In this document: positions 7,895 to 16,700 of the stretch, piece by piece | Layout: each line of letters begins with the position of its first letter | How positions within the stretch are numbered: position 1 is the stretch's first letter | Origin: Sutcliffiella horikoshii DSM 8719 | Lineage (GTDB): Bacteria; Bacillota; Bacilli; Bacillales; Bacillaceae_I | Assembly (NCBI GenBank): GCA_001648575.1 | Contig: LQXN01000054.1 | Coordinates: 1-64,000, forward strand | DNA: 64,000 bases | Direction: 5' to 3' | Translations under genes and position numbers: made by a program | Notes under the pieces: generated by a model | What the model saw: the letters and a program-made list of their open reading frames with translations, nothing else | What the model was told of the DNA's origin: nothing | Databases searched by the model: none

Positions 7895-10800
7895 TTAAAA
7901 ACGGATCATGTATCCTGCACCTGTATGATTATTTCTAAATAGGAAACCAAACCCCTGAGTATTCTCAGGTACTTTAAACTCAATGATTGCACGGACTTTC
8001 CCATTTTTGTTTCCCCATAATATTTGTTTCTCATCAAAGCCTTGTGATTCAAGTAATCTAGTTTCGACCGGCCAGTACCTCTCCCCTTCCGCATGAAGGG
8101 TGAAGTCATGTTTTAACGACATTCCATATAACGTATGTTCCTCAAGTATCTCAAATGTAAATTCTATTGCAATATTTTTCATCCCCGGTTCTTGAGGTGC
8201 TTCACTAACAACCTCTTTTGCGGAGTAATCTAGAAGTTTTTTCATGGATGTATCAAGTGAGGATTGTGACGAATCAAATTCCAAGGTGTACTCTACTTGT
8301 GTTTCAATTACAGGTTCTTTTTTTGAAGGAACTGCTTCAGGATTTTTATCAGTTAAATCGTCCCTTTCCAAAACACTCCCGGTGGTATAATCTTCATTCG
8401 GGATGATTTCCGCGCTGGACTCTGCTAATTTCAAATTGGATGCGACATTTACCACCATGAATGAGAAAGTTACCACTAGGAGAGAGATACTCGCAACTAT
8501 GGTCCACCTCATCCGTTTTTCTGTTACTTTGCGATTTGTAAGAATTCCGGCCATTCCATGGTTAGGGACGATTCTTACTCCCTTTTCTGCGGGAAGCAGG
8601 GTCCCCATTATCCCAATCACTACCGGAATCAATCCAGTCGCAACTATAAATCCTATTTCTTCTGTCGGAAACCCGCCATAGAAGACAAATATCAGATAAA
8701 TGGATAAAGATATTCCAATACATGCTGCAAACAAACCACTGAACATACCTTCCGCTAAAATCAGCTTACGAATACTCCACCTCTTCCATCCGATAGCTTG
8801 TAGTAAAGATATCTCCTCTTGCCTTTCAGATACATTTTGCCACATGATTTCGGATGTTGTTAGAATGGCGATGATCAAGGCAATGATGATTGCAGCATAA
8901 TGGGATGGGCCAATTTCCAATGCTGCATATTCACCTAATAAAGAGGTGTACATGATGCCTTTCAGCCGGAAAGTGATATACAAGAAAAACGCCAAGAGGG
9001 CAGTTGGCAAACCGATCGAAATGACGGAAAGGATGCTCCTCTTCCACTTACCAATAAAATGGTTGAATGCCATCCGATAGATGCCTCTTGCTTGAAACAG
9101 ACGTTTACCTTGAATGGATATTTCTCCTTGGCGCATTGCCTCATACGGTGATATTTTCTGAGAAAGCATCATCGGAATAATCGAACCGATCATATAGATG
9201 ATAAATCCGATTAGTCCCGTGATAATAAAACGGTATAGTGGAATGGTTGAATCATTTGAAAGATAAATAATCCCCAACATGATCCATGATATAACAGCAA
9301 CAAACAAACCAATTATGACAGCTTCTAAGAACAATAACCGCTTTAGCTGACCTGGCCGCCAGCCAATGGAAAGCAAAACAGCAAATTCCTTTCGCCTTGC
9401 TAGAAGGTTTACAATTCCAGAAGACCATACATACACAATGGCTACCGCTATCACACTGGAAAGAACGCCAGCATAACCAACTTTGGTTTCTCGGAAGATA
9501 GAAATGGAGGAGCCTATGTTCACCCATGGTTGTTGAATCCAACCAATCTCCTCTTCCCCATTTATTCCAGGGATGTAAGTTAAGGCAAGCTGCGGAGATG
9601 ATCCCATTGTGATATCTGTTATCAAACCTGTTTTCTCTTCAATTTCTGCTGCTATTTTATTTAAGGTTTCCTGGCTTGTTACACTTAAATCGGAAACACC
9701 AGCCACTTTGATACGAATAGAGGAAATGGGTTTATCTCCGAGTAATTTTTCTGCAGCCTCAATGGTCGTCAGCATTCCAGGTGGATTGGATAAAAAACTA
9801 TAAGGGTCACCGTCAGGCTTTAATTGTTTGGGAGGATTCATTGGATTGCCAGCAGAGTCTATCACAAATTCCGCGGTTGCCGGACGATAGGTCTCCATAG
9901 GAAGTTCATTCATTGGATCCATGGAAATAGCGAGATTGCTAGCATCGTAAAATCCAATCCAATTTGGTTTAATCTTTGGTAAATCCAAAAACTCCTCTGC
10001 CATAACTTTAGGTTCTCTATAAGATTCTAAATTTCGATAAACTCCAACTGCATCCTCTCCATTTACAATTGGTGCAACCTGATAGGAATATGGCCAGCGG
10101 TCGATAGAAGGACTAGTAATTTCCTGATACTCAATTGGTGTTGGCTTGAATACGATGCCAGAAAGTGTAGTATTTTTCGCGGCTTCATTGTGGAGTTCCC
10201 CTGTTACCCAATCCACCCCGGTCATGTTACGGACAAATTCACGGAATACCTCTTCGGCCGTGATGGTGAAAGAATGTTTCTCTTTTCCCTCCACCGTATC
10301 CAAATATTCTTCCCCGCCCTGTTCCTTAACCGATTCCATCAACTTATCGGCATTTTCATTATTGATAGGAATATCCAGGCGTTCAAACTGAATAGTTTCT
10401 ATTTTATCAACGAAGGCCTGACGGTTCACGATGATCGGGAATTCGTGGTACCCCTCACTATGATTAAACGTATACTCATCCGTATTTTTAAAATACCTAC
10501 TTGTACCTAAATCCATGATAGCCCCATCCAATCCGACTAATTTCGCTTCTTGGTCAGGGTCAATTCCAGCCAGGAGCGCATGGGAGTAGACAGTTAAATC
10601 TTGGTATGGTGCTGCCACCCCATATTCTGGACCTTCTTTATGGATATCCCATACATTCATTGGAAAATAGTAATTATTCACAGTGGTATCTTGTTTAAAG
10701 CCGTTATCAATAGTGGTGGTAGTTTTCCTCCTGTATATTCCGTTTTCGTCAAGCTCCACCTTTCCAAAGTTCACATTATAGTCAGCATAACCAATCATCG

Positions 10801-11122
10801 CAATCGGAGCAGCAACTTCAATTCCTTCGATGTTCTTGATCATTTGGTATTGCTCTATGCTAATACCGCCACTTAAACCACTTAAGTAGTTGGGCACTAA
10901 TAATTTTTTCTTCTCTGTCAGGCTTTTTGCCCCTTCCGGCCTGACAACAATATCATAGGAAGCAGACCACCGTTGCTGCAAAGTCTCCACTATTGTCCCT
11001 TTATTCGCATCTGACAATCCGATAAGGTAAGTAAGACCACCACTAATGATAAACGCCCCGATAACTAACAGCAGAAACCTTTCTTTTCTCCTCCACCAAT
11101 TCTGCCAAATAAATCGGATCAT
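7895..11122 (-). CDS. large FtsX-like ABC permease
   Basis: A 1075-residue permease. Helix 1 is at about 14-36 (FLLLVIGAFIISGGLTYLIG), followed by an extracytoplasmic domain of about 500 residues. The first FtsX core spans about 555-700 and contains NLLARRKEFAVLLSIGWRPG. The second core spans about 710-900 and contains WQNVSERQEEISLLQAIGWK. After a last helix (about 905-930) a further outer domain of about 145 residues ends the protein. This is larger than typical MacB/BceB proteins because of the C-terminal domain. The start overlaps the ATPase stop by 4 nt. Co-transcription with an ECF sigma factor suggests an envelope-stress exporter; the substrate is unknown. Confidence 0.88.
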   Translation of the reverse strand: MIRFIWQNWWRRKERFLLLVIGAFIISGGLTYLIGLSDANKGTIVETLQQRWSASYDIVVRPEGAKSLTEKKKLLVPNYLSGLSGGISIEQYQMIKNIEGIEVAAPIAMIGYADYNVNFGKVELDENGIYRRKTTTTIDNGFKQDTTVNNYYFPMNVWDIHKEGPEYGVAAPYQDLTVYSHALLAGIDPDQEAKLVGLDGAIMDLGTSRYFKNTDEYTFNHSEGYHEFPIIVNRQAFVDKIETIQFERLDIPINNENADKLMESVKEQGGEEYLDTVEGKEKHSFTITAEEVFREFVRNMTGVDWVTGELHNEAAKNTTLSGIVFKPTPIEYQEITSPSIDRWPYSYQVAPIVNGEDAVGVYRNLESYREPKVMAEEFLDLPKIKPNWIGFYDASNLAISMDPMNELPMETYRPATAEFVIDSAGNPMNPPKQLKPDGDPYSFLSNPPGMLTTIEAAEKLLGDKPISSIRIKVAGVSDLSVTSQETLNKIAAEIEEKTGLITDITMGSSPQLALTYIPGINGEEEIGWIQQPWVNIGSSISIFRETKVGYAGVLSSVIAVAIVYVWSSGIVNLLARRKEFAVLLSIGWRPGQLKRLLFLEAVIIGLFVAVISWIMLGIIYLSNDSTIPLYRFIITGLIGFIIYMIGSIIPMMLSQKISPYEAMRQGEISIQGKRLFQARGIYRMAFNHFIGKWKRSILSVISIGLPTALLAFFLYITFRLKGIMYTSLLGEYAALEIGPSHYAAIIIALIIAILTTSEIMWQNVSERQEEISLLQAIGWKRWSIRKLILAEGMFSGLFAACIGISLSIYLIFVFYGGFPTEEIGFIVATGLIPVVIGIMGTLLPAEKGVRIVPNHGMAGILTNRKVTEKRMRWTIVASISLLVVTFSFMVVNVASNLKLAESSAEIIPNEDYTTGSVLERDDLTDKNPEAVPSKKEPVIETQVEYTLEFDSSQSSLDTSMKKLLDYSAKEVVSEAPQEPGMKNIAIEFTFEILEEHTLYGMSLKHDFTLHAEGERYWPVETRLLESQGFDEKQILWGNKNGKVRAIIEFKVPENTQGFGFLFRNNHTGAGYMIRF

Positions 11123-11811
11123 CGGGAGATACCAACTTTATCCGAAATAACGGCCCCATCCTTCATGGTGATGATTCGATTCGCCTTCTCGGCAAGGTGC
11201 GGATCATGTGTTACAAATAAAACACCACAACCTTCTTCAGCATGTAAAACTCTTAACAAATCATATATTCTTTCTCCAGTCTCCGTATCAAGGTTTCCAG
11301 TAGGTTCATCCGCTAATAACCAGCTTGGTTTATGTACCAACGCCCTCGCAATTGCGACACGTTGCTGTTGACCTCCTGACAGTTGGGAAGGCAGTGAATG
11401 AAGCTTGTCTATCAGTCCTACTTGTTCTAGAACCTCTTTGGCGCGCTTTTCTTTATGGTATGGAACTTTTCGAGCAAATAGTGGAGTGAGGACATTTTCA
11501 AGGGAAGTTAAGGTAGGAAGTAGCTGGAACTGTTGAAAGATGAATCCTATTTCTTGGAAACGGAAGTCTGCGATAAAACTTTTTCGTTTCGATAAAATTT
11601 CTGCACCGTCATAAGAAATTTGACCTTCTGTTGGTTTATCCAACGTTCCTATTAAACTTAATAATGTTGATTTACCAGATCCAGAAGGACCAATAATAGC
11701 AGTGAACTCCCCCTTTTCAAATGTCAAATCAGTTTCTCTTAGTGCCACCGTTCTTGTTCCGTCCCCTTCAAACGATTTTTCTACACCTTTGCAAATTATC
11801 TTTCTAATCAC
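11119..11811 (-). CDS. ABC transporter ATP-binding protein
   Basis: A 230-residue ATPase with Walker A GPSGSGKSTLLSLIG, Q-loop in GFIFQQFQLLP, signature LSGGQQQRVAIARAL, Walker B WLLADEPTGNLD and H-loop FVTHDPH. It starts with GTG, preceded by GGGGG and a short spacer. It is the energy subunit for the large FtsX permease downstream and lies 24 nt after the anti-sigma-like gene, in the same operon. Confidence 0.95.
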   Translation of the reverse strand: MIRKIICKGVEKSFEGDGTRTVALRETDLTFEKGEFTAIIGPSGSGKSTLLSLIGTLDKPTEGQISYDGAEILSKRKSFIADFRFQEIGFIFQQFQLLPTLTSLENVLTPLFARKVPYHKEKRAKEVLEQVGLIDKLHSLPSQLSGGQQQRVAIARALVHKPSWLLADEPTGNLDTETGERIYDLLRVLHAEEGCGVLFVTHDPHLAEKANRIITMKDGAVISDKVGISR

Positions 11812-11835
11812 CTACATTCCCCCTTCTCCAATTAT

Positions 11836-12357
11836 CTATTTTTTCATCTTATCAATTTCTTTCTCTGCCAAAAGAAATGCTTTATTTTCATCTCTTTCAT
11901 GGGCTAGGTTGTACATGATCGTGTATGTATCCCCCTCCATATGGAATGCTAGATTTAATATGTCTTCACCTATTTTTTTGTAGTAAATAATGACATCTCC
12001 ATATTCCCTTTGGTTATAATCTTCATATTTTATTTCTGCTGGAATGACATTTATCGTTGCTACCCACACATTTTCATTTTGATGACTTGTCGTGTAGTAT
12101 TCTTGAGTTTTATCACTGTTATAATTAAGTTGTTTTTGTTCTGTCATTGTCGGAATTATAGACAATGCCAGAATACCAACCAACAATGCGCTAGCGAGGG
12201 TTAAAATAAATGGGCGATACGAGGCTTTTTGTTTTCTTAAAGTATTAGCTACTCTATGTTTGGTCCGTTCTTTATTTTCCTGACTTCTATCCAATGCATC
12301 CAGACTAGAAAAGTCCTCATCGGCTATTGGGAAATCATTTTGCCTGTTTTTGTTCAC
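11836..12357 (-). CDS. probable anti-sigma factor, single-pass membrane protein
   Basis: A 173-residue protein. The first 50 residues are polar and cytoplasmic (FPIADEDFSSLDALDRSQEN, then KERTKHRVANTLRKQK). One membrane helix lies at about 52-72 (ILTLASALLVGILALSII), followed by an outer domain of about 100 residues. This plan, and its position directly after an ECF sigma gene with a 23-nt overlap, is that of a transmembrane anti-sigma factor. No zinc-binding HxxxCxxC motif is present. It starts at a GTG with GGGAGGGG before it. The role as anti-sigma is inferred from layout, not from a diagnostic motif. Confidence 0.7.
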   Translation of the reverse strand: MNKNRQNDFPIADEDFSSLDALDRSQENKERTKHRVANTLRKQKASYRPFILTLASALLVGILALSIIPTMTEQKQLNYNSDKTQEYYTTSHQNENVWVATINVIPAEIKYEDYNQREYGDVIIYYKKIGEDILNLAFHMEGDTYTIMYNLAHERDENKAFLLAEKEIDKMKK

Positions 12358-12862
12358 CTTGTACCCCTCCCTTTTTTTGTTGAATTTCCAACTCTGTTTT
12401 TAACGCTTCCAATGCACGTAAAAGGGTTGATTTGACTTTACTTTTAGACCAACCTAAAGCTTCAGCCGTTTCATCAATGGAAAGCGATTGAATCTTCCTT
12501 AAAATGATGACTTCACGATAAGTAAGCTTCAATTTATTAATTGCTATATATAATTCACGAACGGTTTCTTCCTTTACCAAGAGTTCCTCAGGCATCTCTT
12601 TGGCTTCAAATCCATTATTCTTTGTCATAGAATAGAATCGGATTTTTTTCTTCCTCCGCCAATAATCATAAGTCACATTCCGTGCAATGGAGACGAGCCA
12701 TGTATAATGACTGGCATTTCCCCTATAATTATTTAAGGCACTTTCCACCCTGACAAATGTATCATGTGTCAGATCCTCTGCCACTTCCTCACTTCCCACC
12801 ATTAACAAAATGAATCGAAAAATCCTATCGCTATATTCCATATATAATGCTTCCCAAGTCAT
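12335..12862 (-). CDS. ECF-type RNA polymerase sigma factor
   Basis: A 175-residue sigma-70-family protein. Region 2 spans about 8-72, with EEVAEDLTHDTFVRV and the promoter-melting YTWLVSIARNVTYDYWRRKK. Region 4 spans about 110-165, with LTYREVIILRKIQSLSIDET and a helix-turn-helix AEALGWSKSKVKSTLLRALE. There is no region 1 or 3, as usual for ECF factors. GGAGGT lies 6 nt before the chosen ATG; a GTG 6 nt upstream abuts the Shine-Dalgarno and is rejected. It probably drives its own operon, including the ABC exporter. Confidence 0.92.
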   Translation of the reverse strand: MTWEALYMEYSDRIFRFILLMVGSEEVAEDLTHDTFVRVESALNNYRGNASHYTWLVSIARNVTYDYWRRKKKIRFYSMTKNNGFEAKEMPEELLVKEETVRELYIAINKLKLTYREVIILRKIQSLSIDETAEALGWSKSKVKSTLLRALEALKTELEIQQKKGGVQGEQKQAK

Positions 12863-12894
12863 ATACACACCTCCAGTTTGGGATATTCATACAA

Positions 12895-12922
12895 TAGTCG
12901 AATGAAAATTTAAAAAGTTGCA
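12895..12922 (-). promoter_or_regulatory. candidate ECF-type promoter for the sigma operon
   Basis: On the minus strand TGCAACTTTT is followed 16 nt after AAC by CGACTA. The AAC/CG pattern resembles ECF promoters (AAC in the -35 region, CG in the -10 region), which fits autoregulation. It ends about 32 nt before the sigma start codon. Confidence 0.4.
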
Positions 12923-12988
12923 CTTATTTTATCACTTTTCAAAATCCACATGTAAAATATTCCAAAACAAAAGCAAAGAAAGTTTCCC

Positions 12989-13101
12989 AATATAGCACGC
13001 AGAAATAGTCGATGTACGGCATAACTGTATGAATTGCAGCAGGACAATATCAAAATTTCATTTAATCAAACGTTTGTTTTAAATTTACTACATAAATATA
13101 G
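12989..13101 (+). repeat. paired-motif intergenic element, copy B
   Basis: AATATAG, then AATAGTCGAT (13004-13013), 48 nt, then TTAATCAAACGTTTGTTT (13062-13079), then AAATATAG. Like copy A it is 113 nt from first to last AATATAG. The AATAGTCGAT end is 141 nt upstream of the ECF sigma start. The 48-nt middle differs from that of the other copies. Confidence 0.75.
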
Positions 13102-13231
13102 TGTTTATATTCAAGCACTCTCTTATAGAAAAGCTGTTTTGTATACTTTGATGCTGTTTCGTTATATTACTTACTATCGTGCTCTTTCCCCTGTTTTGTT
13201 AAGAACACTGCTTGTAAATTTCTATAGAAAA

Positions 13232-13257
13232 AGACACATGGAAAATTCCATGCGTCT
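13232..13257 (-). terminator. gene-distal copy of the surface-protein terminator
   Basis: The 26-nt stem-loop (AGACGCATGG...CCATGTGTCT on the minus strand) is followed by TTTTTC. It is a one-mismatch copy of the stem-loop at 13699-13724. The T-tract is present only here, on the far side of the inserted repeat from the gene it would terminate. Confidence 0.75.
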
Positions 13258-13698
13258 AAGTGTGTAGACAAAGATATACTCGAGTTATAAATTCCCTGTT
13301 GATCGAAGTGGAAGGAACGTAGACTCCAGCGGGACAATAAAGGGACAGGTAAGACCCCGCAACGGAGGAGGCCACTGAAAAACCCAATAACTAATCTTAT
13401 TTTCAATTTCTAGCTGTTGATTGGAGCAATAGGTGAAGACTCCTGCGGGGGGATAGCGACATTCTTGAGACCCCGCAGGGCGTAGCCCGAGGAGGCTCAA
13501 GGTCGCCCCGCGGAAAGCGAAGCCGTTTGCGGAAATCAACAGCGGTTTGAAACAGATAACTAAAATATTCTACTTTTTCAATGGCCTCAGGCGGAGTGAG
13601 GAGGCTTACGGACCGCCCACTGGAAAGCGAAGTTCCTGCAGCGAAGATCAACCGTCCCATCAGATAACCTAACTAATTTATAGTTCGTCAACGGTCAG
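13258..13698 (+). mobile_element. terminator-associated repeat, type 1, copy 1 (interrupted)
   Basis: Its ends are AAGTGTGTAGACAAAG at the left and TTCGTCAACGGTCAG at the right, matching the inverted ends of the other copies. The body has the type-1 landmarks: GTTGATCGAAGTGGAAGG, ACTCCAGCGGGAC, AAGACCCCGC, GAGGAGGCTTACGGACCGCC, GGAAAGCGAAG and GATCAAC. The body is split by a type-2 element at 13368-13588; without it the element is about 220 bp. It is flanked by 26-nt stem-loop copies (13232-13257 and 13699-13724). The short ORFs across it are chance. Confidence 0.8.
13368..13588 (+). mobile_element. nested type-2 repeat inside copy 1
   Basis: It begins GAGGCCACTGAAAAA and ends TTTTTCAATGGCCTC, a 15-bp inverted pair with one mismatch. 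The body is of a second subfamily: ATTGGAGCAATAGGTGAAGA, ACTCCTGCGGGG, GAGACCCCGCAGG, GAGGAGGCTC and GCGGAAATCAACAGCGGTTT. It interrupts the type-1 sequence between CGCAACGGAG and TGAGGAGG, and a related GGCGGAG at the right junction suggests a short target duplication. The nesting shows that type 2 arrived after type 1. Confidence 0.75.
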
Positions 13699-13724
13699 AG
13701 ACACATGGAAAATTCCATGTGTCT
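13699..13724 (-). repeat. gene-proximal copy of the terminator stem-loop
   Basis: The 26-nt stem-loop AGACACATGG...CCATGTGTCT lies 10 nt after the surface-protein stop. On the minus strand no T-tract follows; the repeat begins at once. It pairs with the copy at 13232-13257. Confidence 0.8.
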
Positions 13725-13734
13725 CCTTTTAAAC

Positions 13735-16700
13735 CTATATCACTCTTCTTCTCTTTCTCACAAACACCAAGCACCCTACTCCTATTAGCAGTAGAATAAA
13801 CCCGATAACATATATGTCATATAGATTACTAGCTGTGTTCGGAAGCTTTTCTCCACTCTGGTTTTTCTTTCCGTCCCCTTTACCAGGCACTCCCGGGTTG
13901 TTCACTTTAACAGGTTCTGATGGTTTTCCAGGCTCTCCTGGTTTTGGGTCAACTGGATTCGGCTTACTTGGATCCGTCCCCGGTTTAGCCGGATTACTTG
14001 GTCCTCCAGGATCACCCGGTGTCCCCGGCCCACCCGGATTACCTGGATTACCCGGGTTACCCGGATTGCCAGGATTAGTCGGGTCTGGCGTCGATGGAAC
14101 GTCCGTCGCCACACCTTTCGTAAAGGTCCAGATATCTGAAGTTGTTTGTCCAGTATGCTCATCTTCCACTACTACATACCACCAGTAGCGCTCATTTTCT
14201 TCAAGTCCTTCCCAGACCATTTCCGCTACACTTCCGCTCTCAACAGCCTCTTGGTTGCCGATTTCGACTTCTGTGTAGACATTCACTGCAAAATAGTCAG
14301 TTGCCACGCGCTTTTCTTTTGGCTGAAGGTCGAGCTCTAATATAAACTCGTCCTTGCCAGGGTAGTTTTCTGTATCATAATAATTATATTGATCTAAATA
14401 TGGAGAATAGGTGTTCACGATGATTCGGTTATTATCCATATCAAAATGCAGCAGGCGCATGAAGCCTTGGCCACCTTCCGGACCTGCCTGATAGTCGGCA
14501 AGCATTTGATAGACGTGGCGGTCAGGTACTCCATCTCCATCATCATCCACTTCATCGATCAGTGTTTGAGCCTCATGATAATGACCACTCAACACAGCAA
14601 TGACATTCTCATTTGGTAATACAACTTGTTCATACAGCTTGTCACCAAGCGGATGACGGACACCCGTCGCCTGCAAGTACTCGTGGAAACTTAAGATCGC
14701 CATTCGGTCTGGATGGGCAGCAAGCACCTCATTCATCCAGGCTATTCCCTCGTCTTCCACACCCCAGCCAAGATAGACCATAATATAGTCATTTCCATTG
14801 GCAGATATAAGGTCATAATGTCCGCGGTTATTTTCATAAGAACCGCCATAGTATGGCTTATCTTCAAAGCGGTCCGCACCGAAGTATTTGTAATACTCCG
14901 TGTAGTCATTGGTCTTATGGTCCACATCATGATTTCCTGCAAGCACGCCATATGGAATGTTTGATTCATCCAGGACACCCATAAAACGATCTGCATAGAT
15001 CCATTGGTATTCCTGATTGGCCGTATTCACAAGGTCTCCTGTGTGGAATACGTATTTGATTTTCATTTCCTCTTTCTTTTCTGCGATCCAGTTCGTCTGT
15101 CTTTCAAAAATGTGAGGATAGCTCTCCGCATAATACTGCGTATCTGTCATCCAGACAAAGGTATAATCGTAATCCTCAGAAGAGGCCGGTATTTCATCTT
15201 GGACGAGCACGTTGATGTTTTGGTCTTTAACAAAGTCGGTTACAGCCACCTCACCCTGCAAACCAAAATCCTCTGTGCCGGCAATTTTGTAATCAACAAT
15301 CTGCCATTTTTGAGTCGTGTGGTTCCATGCATACATGGTCACCTTTCTGCCCTCAAGAGAGTTCCCTTTCCATACAAGTTCGATCGTGTCCCCTTCTTGA
15401 ATGGAAGAATCCACTGTCACATCAAAACGGTGGTACGGGAATTCAGTGGAGGAGTCGGTGATAAGGTATTCACCATCCTCTGTTGATACAAGAGCAATGT
15501 CCTCTTCTGTGAAAGCTTCCTCGCCATCTGGAACCATCGTTTGTGGCGGTTCTATCTCATTGCTGTTTTTAAAGCCCTTCATGCGATCATTTTGTGTTGC
15601 TTCATACTTGTACCCGCCGTAGAAAGTAACATCCAAGTCATCATCGGTCGGATCGGCTACTTTCACCTTCAATGTCGGGTCTCCATCGACAGGTGTTTGG
15701 GCATCGTCAGCCGGGGAGACAAGCTCTGGCTTAAACGGATTTTCATTTACGACTGAAAAATGCACGATCTTGATCGCTTCATTTCCAGCCTCATCCACTG
15801 CAACAACTTTTAACGAGTGCTCACCGGCAGAAAGCTTGGAAGAAGCCGTTTCATATGGCGTGGCAATCTCCTTGTCATCGAGTAGTGCCTTCACTTCTTT
15901 TACACCAGCAATGGCATCAGTAGCAGACACATCGATGGTAAAAGCACCTTTGTATTCCTTTCCTTCCTCTAAGGAAGTGGTGATGCTAGGGGCTGTATTA
16001 TCTACCAGTACGTTCGTTACAATTTCCTCATCTTTGTCGATGGCGGAAATCACATGCTCGCCATCCTCAGCGGTAGTCGTATCCCACTTATACGACTTGG
16101 ACGGAGCCTGTTCTCCCGTGATGGTAAAAGTAAAGTCTTCAAAAATCCGGTAGGTTCCATCATCCCCCATGTCGAACACTTGGGCCGGGTCATTTTTCAC
16201 CGGATCGCGAAGAATGGTTCCATCGGCCAAGACAAGACGGACGTTCTTTAAGTTGTAATCATCACGATTGTCCAGTGATTCCAAGTCAAAAGGAGAAGCC
16301 TTGTTCCCCGCTCGGATCGTGATGGTATTGTCGCCAAGCTCCAGTTTATCCGGATGGATCGGAACGGTGATCGTCTGCCATTCATTAATCCAATCATCGA
16401 AAATGTGCAGGATTTCATCTCCCATGGTGACACCATTTTGGAAAAAGGTATTGATTCCGCTCACCTCAAAGGCAAAATAGGAGGTGTGTTCGACAGCTTG
16501 GAATGTATCCCCTTCCACTTCCGCTCCATCTATCAGAAGTTTCACATCTTCCGGAGCATCCGTGCTGGAAGTCCCTTTCAGGATCTTTTCCCCAGCTAGG
16601 ATCTCCCCTTCTTTTACATTCAAACGGAGGCTTGAGAAATCAAGTTCTGATGTGACATTCACCCGATACTTCTCGGTTGTCACTTCATTCGTTCCATCTG

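Noticed and set aside
12989-13101. Paired-motif element read as an ECF promoter because of CGACTATT
   Set aside because: CGACTATT on the minus strand resembles a -10 box, but no conserved AAC is found 16 nt upstream in any of the four copies.
13034-13660. Several open frames in the repeat region before the surface-protein gene
   Set aside because: They lie wholly in the GC-rich repeats and the paired-motif element, have no ribosome site, and the same frames recur in every repeat copy as a by-product of its sequence.
13814-14188. Pro/Gly-rich plus-strand frame
   Set aside because: It is the antisense of the Pro-Gly stalk of the surface protein; repeats there keep the opposite strand open by chance.
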